DNA from: Tritonibacter scottomollicae
GTDB lineage: Bacteria; Pseudomonadota; Alphaproteobacteria; Rhodobacterales; Rhodobacteraceae
DNA length: 64,000 nucleotides
NCBI RefSeq assembly: GCF_003003215.1
Contig: NZ_PVUF01000001.1
Coordinates: forward strand, 620,001-684,000
Direction: 5' to 3'
Shown here: piece after piece, positions 48,300 to 55,365 of the stretch
Numbering within the stretch: the stretch's first letter is position 1
Layout: each line of letters begins with the position of its first letter
The notes under the pieces: generated by a model
Database searches by the model: none
What the model saw: only the letters and a program-made list of their open reading frames with translations
What the model was told of the DNA's origin: nothing
Made by a program: the position numbers and the translations under genes

Positions 48300-49097
48300 T
48301 CAGCGCGTCGGCGTGAACCGCAGCGACAGGCAGGACATGCCGCCGTCCAGTTTGGCAGCTTCGGAATTGCCGATTTCGCGCACAGTGTATCCTGCTTCGA
48401 TCAACCGATCCCGGGTGGCGGGGAAGCCCGCGGGCATCAGGACGAGATCGTTGAACCGGATGGTGTTTGCGGCGGCCTCTTCACCAGGGGCGGTGTAGAT
48501 GACCTTATATCCTTCAAAGCAGCCCGACGCGGCGAGACGCTCGGTCGCCAGCACGGTTTCGCCGTCCAGCAGCGAGCAATCGGTCTTGAAGTGCAAGACA
48601 CCTTCGGGGGTGATGACCTCGCGCACGGTGTAGCCCCAGTCGGCGACCAGCCCGCGCAGCTCTTCTATGCCGGCGGCATTTGTACGCGCCGAACGCCCAA
48701 CGAGGATTTCGGTTTCCGTGGTCAGGATATCACCGCCCTCGATATAGCTGTCGGCGCCCGAAATCGCGCGCACATCGCCGTAGAGCGCCTTCAGATGTGG
48801 TGCCATCTCTGCCGCTTCGCCCAGACGGGACGGGGCGCCGGGCCGCATGACAATCGCCCCTTCACGCAGGCAGAGCGCGGTGTCTTCGACAAAAACCGCA
48901 TCCGGATAGGCGTCCAAGGCGTCGAGCACGGTGACCTCCGCGCCGGTGTCCTTCAGCGCCTGTACATAGTCGGCATGGTGGCTGTGGAACAGATCCAGAT
49001 CCGGGGTGCCGACGTCCACGGCGCGCAGACCGTCAATGATGCTGGCGCTGGGTTTGCGGGAAATCGCGTGGGTGAAGCGGAAGGAGCGGTCCGTCAT
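48300..49097 (-). CDS. Dimethylarginine dimethylaminohydrolase (DDAH)
   Basis: A 265-residue amidinotransferase-superfamily hydrolase that converts N-methylated arginines to citrulline and methylamines. The acidic substrate motif is DAVFVEDTALCL, the catalytic His lies in GVLHFKTDCSLLDG and the nucleophilic Cys in GGMSCLSLRF near the C-terminus. Length and motif order match bacterial DDAH rather than arginine deiminase (about 400 residues). It is the last gene behind a polar amino-acid ABC importer (49.1-52.2 kb), implying uptake and hydrolysis of methylarginines as nitrogen sources. Confidence 0.9.
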   Translation of the reverse strand: MTDRSFRFTHAISRKPSASIIDGLRAVDVGTPDLDLFHSHHADYVQALKDTGAEVTVLDALDAYPDAVFVEDTALCLREGAIVMRPGAPSRLGEAAEMAPHLKALYGDVRAISGADSYIEGGDILTTETEILVGRSARTNAAGIEELRGLVADWGYTVREVITPEGVLHFKTDCSLLDGETVLATERLAASGCFEGYKVIYTAPGEEAAANTIRFNDLVLMPAGFPATRDRLIEAGYTVREIGNSEAAKLDGGMSCLSLRFTPTR

Positions 49098-49134
49098 GAG
49101 GTAGTCCTTGTGTGTCGTCAGAGAAACAGATGTG

Positions 49135-49827
49135 TCAGGCGCTGCGCTGTGGCATCCGGCGTTCCATCAGCCGGAAGGCAATCACCAGCACAAACGTGAG
49201 GCAAAGGTAGATGAGCGCCACGAACAGCAATGGTTCGTAGATGCGATAGGTTTCCTGACGCACGATGCTGCCGACGCCATAGACCTCGAAGACGGTGATG
49301 GTGGCGGCCAGCGGTGTGGCTTTCAGTGTCAGGATGAATTCCCCGGCCAGGGTGGGGAAGACGTTCTGCAAGGCGCGTGGCAACCAGATCCGGCGCAGCA
49401 CTTTGAACGGGCTCATCCCCATGGCGCGTGCGGCTTCCAGCTCGCCGCGCGGAACGCTGCGGAAGGCACCGCGCATTACTTCGCCTTCATACCCCGCCAC
49501 GCTCAGTGAAAAGGCCACGACAGCGTAGGGGAAAGCCTCGCGCAGAAGCGGCCAGATCATCGACTCGCGAATGCCCGGAATGAAGGGAAACAGCGATCCG
49601 AGGCCGTAGTAGATCAGCCAGAGCTGGATCAGCAGCGGCGTGCCCCGGATCACGGTGCAGAAGGCGCGCGCCGTCCAGGCCAGCGGCCAGGGGCCAGTGA
49701 CTTGTGCAAGCCCGATCGGGATCGCCAGGGACATGCCGAAAAAGATCGAGAGACCCAGCAACTGCAACGTCAGCCACAGACCTTCCAGGAAGCGGGGCGC
49801 GTATTCAGGTAGCCAATACCATTCCAT
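49135..49827 (-). CDS. Polar amino-acid ABC permease (HisM/ArtM type)
   Basis: A 230-residue permease with about five helices. The family motif FPYAVVAFSLSVAGYEGEVMRGAF and the coupling loop LEAARAMGMSPFKVLRRIWLP are present. ATG 49827 has GGAGG 7 nt upstream, favoured over the GTG at 49830. It lies 12 bp downstream of the other permease and 37 bp upstream of the DDAH gene. Confidence 0.92.
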   Translation of the reverse strand: MEWYWLPEYAPRFLEGLWLTLQLLGLSIFFGMSLAIPIGLAQVTGPWPLAWTARAFCTVIRGTPLLIQLWLIYYGLGSLFPFIPGIRESMIWPLLREAFPYAVVAFSLSVAGYEGEVMRGAFRSVPRGELEAARAMGMSPFKVLRRIWLPRALQNVFPTLAGEFILTLKATPLAATITVFEVYGVGSIVRQETYRIYEPLLFVALIYLCLTFVLVIAFRLMERRMPQRSA

Positions 49828-49839
49828 CACGGGGCCTCC

Positions 49840-50553
49840 TTATGTCTGCGACGGCTGGCCGCGCCGCAGACGACGCTCCAGCAGGCCAAAACCGAGTGTT
49901 GAGACCAGCGTCACCGCCAGATACAGGCCGCCAGCCACCATGTAGAACATGAAATACTCTCGTGTCGCGCCAGCCGCCTGTCGGGTTTCCAGCGCCAATT
50001 CGCTAAAGCCCACAACGGCCAGAAGCGCGGTGTCCTTGGTGGTGATCAGCCAGAGGTTCGACAGTCCCGGCAGCGCATAGGGCAGCATGATCGGCAGGGT
50101 GATCCGGCGCAGCACAGTGAGGGGCCGCAACCCCATGGCGCGCCCGGCCTCGACCTGTCCGTGCGGCACGGACTGAAAGGCGCCACGAAACACTTCGGTT
50201 GAATAGGCGCCCTGCACCAGTCCGATCACGTAGATCCCGGCCCAGAGGCCGCTGATGTCCATGCGCTCCAGCCCCATGCTTTCGCGGACGATATTCAGCA
50301 GATCGGTGCCCGCGTAGTACAGCAGCAGGATCAGCACCAGCTCCGGGATCGCGCGGATCACGGTGGTGTAAAACTCGAGCCCCCAGCGCAGCACCGGCCC
50401 GCCGTGCAGCTTTCCAAGCGCACCAAGCAATCCGATCACCAGCCCGAGCGCATAGGCCCCGACCGCGATCTGGAGTGTACGCAGGAGGCCCATCAGAAGG
50501 TTGCCCCCCCAGCCGGGCGGGCTCAGGGCGAGAAGATCGAATGCGCTGTCCAT
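49840..50553 (-). CDS. Polar amino-acid ABC permease (HisQ/ArtQ type)
   Basis: A 237-residue permease, with motifs VVIGLLGALGKL-type helices, FYTTVIRAIPELVLILLLYY, GAYSTEVFRGAFQSVPHGQ and VEAGRAMGLRPLTVLRRITL. It forms a heterodimer with the permease at 49135. Together with the binding protein and ATPase it makes a histidine/arginine/ornithine-class importer. Confidence 0.92.
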   Translation of the reverse strand: MDSAFDLLALSPPGWGGNLLMGLLRTLQIAVGAYALGLVIGLLGALGKLHGGPVLRWGLEFYTTVIRAIPELVLILLLYYAGTDLLNIVRESMGLERMDISGLWAGIYVIGLVQGAYSTEVFRGAFQSVPHGQVEAGRAMGLRPLTVLRRITLPIMLPYALPGLSNLWLITTKDTALLAVVGFSELALETRQAAGATREYFMFYMVAGGLYLAVTLVSTLGFGLLERRLRRGQPSQT

Positions 50554-50625
50554 TGGGGATTTGGTCTTTCGTCAGTAAAAATGCCGGGCCACCCGGATGA
50601 GGTGGCCCGGCCAGTGCAGCGGGGA

Positions 50626-51396
50626 TCAGCCGCCGTAGATGTCGAAGTCGAAGTATTTGTCCGAAATCGCCTTGTAGGTGCCGTCGGCGCGGATCTTTTC
50701 GATTGCCGCGTTCATCTTGGCGTGCAGGTCGGTGTCGTCCTTGCGCATGCCTGCGCCCACACCGGGACCAAAGATGGCGACGTCGTTCAGCTCGGCCTTG
50801 ACCTCGTAAGGCGCGCCTGCATCGCTTTTCAGAAAGTCCTGAAAGGCGAGACTGTCACCCACAACCGCGTCGATGCGACCCGCAACCAGATCCTGGTTGT
50901 GCTCGTCAAAGGTGTTGTAGGTCTTCACGTCCGCGGTTTCGGCGAAATGCGCATCCACGTAGTTGGCATGGGTGGTGGAGACCTGAACACCGACATATTT
51001 GCCGTCCAGGCTGGCCGGATCGCCGGTCATCTCCATGGACTTGGCACCCACCAGAACCGCCGGTGTGTTGTAGTACTTGTCGGAGAAGTCGATGGTTTTC
51101 AGCCGTTCTTCGGTGATCGACATGGACGCCATGATCACGTCGATCTTTTTCGACATCAGGGCAGGGATGATGCCGTCCCATGCGATGGGCGCGATCGTGC
51201 AGGTCTCTTCCATGGCCTCACACAGCGCGCCGATCATCTCGACTTCCCAGCCGGTCCAGCTGCCGTCTGCGGTTTTTTCCGCAAACGGCGGATAGGGCTC
51301 TGCCGCGATGCCGATGGTGACATCGGCGCTGGCAATCCCGGTCGACAGCATAAGGGTGGCGGTCGCGGTTGCAGCGAATGTGGTCAATGTTTTCAT
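50626..51396 (-). CDS. Polar amino-acid ABC binding protein
   Basis: A 256-residue periplasmic binding protein of the family 3 (HisJ/ArgT) kind. Signal peptide MKTLTTFAATATATLMLSTG...ASA precedes VTIGIAAEPYPPFAEKTADG. The ligand-site regions WDGIIPALMSKKIDVIMASM and GRIDAVVGDSLAFQDFL are typical. Linkage to DDAH suggests arginine or its methylated derivatives as ligand. Confidence 0.92.
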   Translation of the reverse strand: MKTLTTFAATATATLMLSTGIASADVTIGIAAEPYPPFAEKTADGSWTGWEVEMIGALCEAMEETCTIAPIAWDGIIPALMSKKIDVIMASMSITEERLKTIDFSDKYYNTPAVLVGAKSMEMTGDPASLDGKYVGVQVSTTHANYVDAHFAETADVKTYNTFDEHNQDLVAGRIDAVVGDSLAFQDFLKSDAGAPYEVKAELNDVAIFGPGVGAGMRKDDTDLHAKMNAAIEKIRADGTYKAISDKYFDFDIYGG

Positions 51397-51440
51397 TGTG
51401 TTGAACTCCCGGTTTGGTGGTTTTGTTTTATGGTTTGGTC

Positions 51441-52223
51441 TTAGTGAACGGAGGCCACGAAGGCCCGGCAGCGATCACTGAGCGGGTCGCCGAAGACCTG
51501 CGCGGGCGGGCCTTCCTCTTCGATCTGCCCCTGATGCAGGTACAGAACGCGGCTTGAGACATCGCGGGCAAAGCGCATTTCATGCGTGACCAGCAGCATG
51601 GTGCGGCCTTCGTCGGCCAGCTCGCGAATGACCTTCAGAACCTCGCCCACGAGCTCCGGATCAAGCGCCGATGTGGGCTCATCAAACAGCATGACGCGCG
51701 GATCCATCGCCAACGCACGGGCAATCGCCACCCGCTGCTGTTGTCCGCCGGATAGATAGGCGGGATAGGCGTCGCGCTTTTCCCAAAGGCCCACGCGGGC
51801 CAGATGTGCCTCGGCCCGGTCGGTGGCCTCGGCACGGCTGAGGCCGAGAATCTGCACCGGCCCCTCGATCACGTTTTGCAGCACCGTCATGTGCTGCCAC
51901 AGGTTGAACGATTGAAACACCATGCCGAGGCGGGAGCGGAACCCTTCAAGCTGACGGCGATTCTTCGGGACCAGACCGGTTCGCCCGGGTTTCAGGTCCA
52001 GTTCTTCGCCCCCGAGAAAGATCTGCCCACTCGAGGGGGTCTCCAACATGTTGATGCACCGCAGAAACGTGCTCTTGCCAGAGCCGCTGGAGCCGATCAG
52101 TGACACGACATCGCCGTCCTCTGCCCGCACGCCCACCCCGCGCAGCACATGCGCAGTGCCAAAATACTTGTGCAAATCACGCACTTCGATGGCGGGCGGT
52201 TGAGGGGGGGTGTCGTCTGGCAT
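51441..52223 (-). CDS. Polar amino-acid ABC ATPase (HisP type)
   Basis: A 260-residue ATPase: Walker A GSSGSGKSTFL, signature LSGGQQQRVAIARALAMDP, Walker B VMLFDEPTSALDPELVGEVL, and the HisP-class FQSFNLWQHMTVLQNVIEGP. First gene of a five-gene minus-strand operon (ATPase, binding protein, two permeases, DDAH). A 14-bp palindrome lies about 70 bp upstream. Confidence 0.93.
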   Translation of the reverse strand: MPDDTPPQPPAIEVRDLHKYFGTAHVLRGVGVRAEDGDVVSLIGSSGSGKSTFLRCINMLETPSSGQIFLGGEELDLKPGRTGLVPKNRRQLEGFRSRLGMVFQSFNLWQHMTVLQNVIEGPVQILGLSRAEATDRAEAHLARVGLWEKRDAYPAYLSGGQQQRVAIARALAMDPRVMLFDEPTSALDPELVGEVLKVIRELADEGRTMLLVTHEMRFARDVSSRVLYLHQGQIEEEGPPAQVFGDPLSDRCRAFVASVH

Positions 52224-52941
52224 CGGCTGGGTCCGTTGTTATGATCTGTTGGCGACAGACTAGGTGCGTTACCGCCTGAAGGTCAACACTGTTGCACGAT
52301 TGTGCAGCCCGTAGTTTTGCAGATCGCCCTTGGGTTGCGCCGGATGCCTATGATGTCAGCAGTCTGGGAAAGGTCAGGATCTGGAGCCATAGGGCGGGCA
52401 GTTTTCGTCGTGGAGCAGGCGCAGGGGCGTTTCTGTATGGCTGATATCGGCAGGGGTGGCAGCCAGAAAGGCGCCGCTGCATGCGTGGTGGTTATACTGG
52501 AACGTGCCCGGATGCTGGCTTCAATGCAAAACGTAGGCCTGGGCGCGCACTCAATCTCTGCCGGTGTCGCGGTGCGGCGCATGGGCTTCGATGCCGCACA
52601 GTGACTGGTGGAGGTGGCTCGCTCCTGCGTGCAATCGTCTGCAAACCGGCCCGCCAAAGTTTCGAAATCTGCTATGATCGCTCGTGTCACGCCTTGATGA
52701 CAACGAGGGCTGCCCGCACCGTCGATGCCTTGATCGCGCGCCGCTGTCCGAAGGTGCTCCAGCCGGCGAGGAGGCGATGTTCAGGCAAGCGAATCCCTGT
52801 GGCGAGGGCGCGAAAAAGGAGTGACGAAAATGTATTTTATGCTTGAAGCTTTTGTCTTGCGCTGAGGCAGTCAGGACAATACCGTTGCGCCAAACCGGCC
52901 CCAGGGGCGGCGATGGATCTCCGTATGAAAGGTGCGCCAAG
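52224..52941. other. 718-bp intergenic region with no supported gene
   Basis: Several open frames (for example 52302-52604 plus and 52283-52690 minus) exist, but none has Shine-Dalgarno support, family similarity or the codon bias of neighbours. The only clear structure is the TGCAC-GATT-GTGCA palindrome at 52293. It must hold the promoters of the divergent ABC and kyn operons; a small RNA or decayed gene cannot be excluded. Confidence 0.5.
52293..52306. promoter_or_regulatory. Palindrome upstream of the amino-acid ABC operon
   Basis: TGCAC-GATT-GTGCA is a perfect 5+4+5 inverted repeat 70 bp from the ATPase start on the minus strand, at promoter distance. It looks like a homodimeric repressor or activator operator. 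The regulator is not in the immediate vicinity. Confidence 0.4.
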
Positions 52942-53781
52942 ATGACCAACACACCCTATAATCCGGGGCAGGAGGGGGCAAAGATGGGCTTTGCCGATGC
53001 CATGTCCTATGGCGACTACCTGCATCTGGACGCGCTCCTGGACCAGCAGCATTGCAAGAGCGACGCTCATGACGAGATGCTGTTCATCATTCAGCACCAG
53101 ACGAGCGAACTGTGGATGAAGCTGGCGCTGCACGAATTGCAGGCGGCGCGCGATGCGCTGCAGCAGGGTCAGACGGCCGAGATGTTCAAGATGCTCGCCC
53201 GCGTCAGCCGCATCTTCGAGCAGCTCAACAGTGCTTGGGACGTGCTGCGCACCATGACCCCCGCCGACTACACCCGCTTTCGCGAGGCGCTGGGTCCGTC
53301 GTCGGGGTTCCAGTCGCATCAGTACCGGCTGATCGAATACGTGCTGGGCAACCGCAACCCCAACATGCTGCGCCCGCACGAACATGTCCCCGAGGTGCAT
53401 GCACTGCTCGCGGATGAGCTGGCACGGCCCAGTTTCTATGACGAGGTGAACCGCTACCTCTACCAGACCCTCGACGGCCATACCGACAACATGCCGGAAT
53501 TGCAGCTGGACGCGCCCCATGCGCTGAACGCCGAGATCCAGTCCCGCTGGCTGGAGGTCTATCAGGACATCGACAGCCATTGGACGCTCTATGAGATGGC
53601 CGAGAAACTGGTTGATCTCGAAGACTATTTCCGTCGCTGGCGCTTCAATCACGTCACCACGGTCGAACGCGTCATCGGCTTCAAACGCGGCACCGGCGGC
53701 ACCTCCGGCGTGCAATACCTGCGCCGCATGCTGAGCGTCGAGCTGTTCCCCGAACTCTGGACCCTGAGAGGCGATCTCTGA
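52942..53781 (+). CDS. kynA: Tryptophan 2,3-dioxygenase
   Basis: KynA opens the indole ring of tryptophan to N-formylkynurenine with haem iron. The 279-residue protein has SYGDYLHLDALLDQQ, MLFIIQHQTSELWMKLALHE, the DVLRTMTPADYTRFREALG segment and the haem His in RRWRFNHVTTVERVIGFKRG plus GTGGTSGVQYLR. All are standard family blocks. ATG 52942 is used (MTNTPYNP); the frame continues upstream without similarity. kynU starts 1 bp after its stop. Confidence 0.97.
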   Translation: MTNTPYNPGQEGAKMGFADAMSYGDYLHLDALLDQQHCKSDAHDEMLFIIQHQTSELWMKLALHELQAARDALQQGQTAEMFKMLARVSRIFEQLNSAWDVLRTMTPADYTRFREALGPSSGFQSHQYRLIEYVLGNRNPNMLRPHEHVPEVHALLADELARPSFYDEVNRYLYQTLDGHTDNMPELQLDAPHALNAEIQSRWLEVYQDIDSHWTLYEMAEKLVDLEDYFRRWRFNHVTTVERVIGFKRGTGGTSGVQYLRRMLSVELFPELWTLRGDL

Positions 53782-53782
53782 C

Positions 53783-54973
53783 ATGACCCAACTGCCCAAG
53801 AAACATCTCTTCGACATTCCCGAGGGCATGATCTACCTCGATGGCAATTCCCTCGGCCCACTGCCAAAAGGCGCGGCGGAACGTGCGACCAAGACCCTCA
53901 CGCAGGAATGGGGCACCCAGCTGATCAAGGCGTGGAACACCGCCGACTGGATGGCGCTGCCGCAGAAGGTGGGCGACCGGATCGCGGGCTTTATCGGCGC
54001 CGCACCGGGCAGCGTGGCCACCGGCGACACGCTGTCGATCAAGGTCTATCAGGCGCTGGCGGCGGCGCTGAAGATGCGCCCCGACCGTCGGGTGATCCTG
54101 TCCGACACCGGCAATTTTCCCTCCGATCTCTATATGGCGCAGGGGCTGATCTCCACCATCGGCAAGGACTACGAGCTGCGCACCGTTGCCCCCGAGGATG
54201 TCGCCAAGGCGATCACCGAGGATGTGGCCGTGGTGATGCTCACCGAGGTCGACTACCGCACCGGGCGCCGCCACGACATGACTGAGTTGACCGCACGCGC
54301 CCATCAGGCCGGGGCGGTTATGATCTGGGATCTGGCCCATAGTGCCGGTGCGCTGCCAGTGGACCTGACCGGCTGTAACGCGGAATTTGCGGTGGGCTGT
54401 ACCTATAAATACTTCAACGGCGGTCCCGGTGCGCCGGCCTTTATCTATGCGCGTCCCGATATCCTGCTGGAGGTGGAACCGGCGTTGTCGGGCTGGCTCG
54501 GCCATGACGCGCCCTTCGCGATGGAGCCCGGCTACCGCCCCGCCATGACCACCGAACGGCTGCGCGTGGGCACCCCGCCGATCGTGCAGCTGTCGATCCT
54601 CGACGCGGCGCTTGACGTCTGGGATGGTGTGTCGATGGACGAAATCCGCGGGGCCTCCGTCGCGCTCTGCGAGAGTTTCATCACCGAGGTGGAGGCGCGT
54701 TGCCCGCAGCTGACGTTGGCCTCACCGCGCGATGCAGCGGTGCGTGGTTCGCAGGTGTCCTTCGCCTTTGAAGAGGGGTATCCCGTCATGCAGGCTCTGA
54801 TCGAGCGCGGCGTGATCGGTGATTTCCGCGCGCCCAACATCCTGCGCTTTGGCTTCACGCCGCTCTATATTGATCAGGGTGACGTAATCGCCGCCGCAAA
54901 GGTGCTTGAGGACGTCATGACCAGTGAAAGCTGGAAGGATCCGAAATATCAGGTACGCTCTCGCGTGACCTGA
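53783..54973 (+). CDS. kynU: Kynureninase
   Basis: KynU cleaves kynurenine to anthranilate and alanine using PLP. The 396-residue protein starts IYLDGNSLGPLPKGA, has VMLTEVDYRTGRRHDM, WDLAHSAGALPVDLTGC, the PLP lysine in GCTYKYFNGGPGAPAFIY and the C-terminal GDFRAPNILRFGFTPLY. It directly follows kynA with no kynB (formylkynurenine formamidase) between them. The anthranilate made could enter the CoA pathway at 32-44 kb. Confidence 0.97.
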   Translation: MTQLPKKHLFDIPEGMIYLDGNSLGPLPKGAAERATKTLTQEWGTQLIKAWNTADWMALPQKVGDRIAGFIGAAPGSVATGDTLSIKVYQALAAALKMRPDRRVILSDTGNFPSDLYMAQGLISTIGKDYELRTVAPEDVAKAITEDVAVVMLTEVDYRTGRRHDMTELTARAHQAGAVMIWDLAHSAGALPVDLTGCNAEFAVGCTYKYFNGGPGAPAFIYARPDILLEVEPALSGWLGHDAPFAMEPGYRPAMTTERLRVGTPPIVQLSILDAALDVWDGVSMDEIRGASVALCESFITEVEARCPQLTLASPRDAAVRGSQVSFAFEEGYPVMQALIERGVIGDFRAPNILRFGFTPLYIDQGDVIAAAKVLEDVMTSESWKDPKYQVRSRVT

Positions 54974-55000
54974 TCCCGCGTCAGATTACGAGCGGACAGG

Positions 55001-55036
55001 ACCGCCCTCTGCGCATGCAGGGGGCGGTTTTCATTT
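55001..55036 (+). terminator. Terminator of kynAU
   Basis: ACCGCCCTCTGC (55001-55012) pairs with GCAGGGGGCGGT (55017-55028) with one G-T pair and a 4-nt loop, followed by TTTCATTTT. It separates kynAU from the downstream RHH-CHAD-ParA-CYTH operon. Confidence 0.82.
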
Positions 55037-55130
55037 TGGCGCCGTCGCGGCCCATGAAAACGCGGGCACAAGCTCTGCCGGCTGCCCCCATGTGTCTGTC
55101 GCGCAAGAGCCGGGATTGTATCGTACCTGT

Positions 55131-55167
55131 TTGACAAGAGCTTTGAAAAAGTGACATCATGACGTCA
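55131..55167 (+). promoter_or_regulatory. Putative promoter and TGAC-repeat operator of the RHH-CHAD-ParA-CYTH operon
   Basis: TTGACA (55131-55136) is a perfect -35; CATCAT (55155-55160) at 18 bp is a fair -10. Overlapping it are TGAC (55152-55155), TGAC (55160-55163) and GTCA (55164-55167), giving a direct and an inverted repeat at 4- to 8-bp spacing and the palindrome TGACGTCA. Ribbon-helix-helix dimers typically bind such short, closely spaced half-sites, so autoregulation by the first gene is a testable reading. Confidence 0.45.
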
Positions 55168-55185
55168 AATTGAAGGTTCGCTACT

Positions 55186-55365
55186 ATGCCCAAAGATAAA
55201 GCCGATCTCAGCAAATCCGCGCGCAAGAACACCTCGCTGCGTCTGGATGGCAAAACGCTGAAAGCCCTGAAATTGCGGGCCATCGAAGAAGATACCAGCA
55301 TTCAGCGCCTCATCGAGCGGCTCATTGATGACTACCTGAAGACAACAAAGAAAAAAGGCAAATGA
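55186..55365 (+). CDS. Small ribbon-helix-helix (CopG/ParG-like) protein
   Basis: A 59-residue protein, too short for most gene callers. The basic N-tail (MPKDKADLSKSARK) precedes a beta strand (NTSLRLDG), helix A (KTLKALKLRAIEED), the turn TSIQ and helix B (RLIERLIDDYLKTT), the canonical RHH layout, and a lysine-rich tail. GAAGG stands 9 nt before ATG 55186. Its TGA overlaps the CHAD gene ATG by 4 nt. RHH proteins are DNA-binding dimers; in ParF-ParG plasmid systems such a protein is both repressor and ParA partner. Confidence 0.85.
   Translation: MPKDKADLSKSARKNTSLRLDGKTLKALKLRAIEEDTSIQRLIERLIDDYLKTTKKKGK

Noticed and set aside
52283-52690. 135-residue minus-strand frame and 100-residue plus-strand frame in the long gap
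   Set aside because: No ribosome site, no family motifs, rare-codon-rich; kept only as an unexplained intergenic region.
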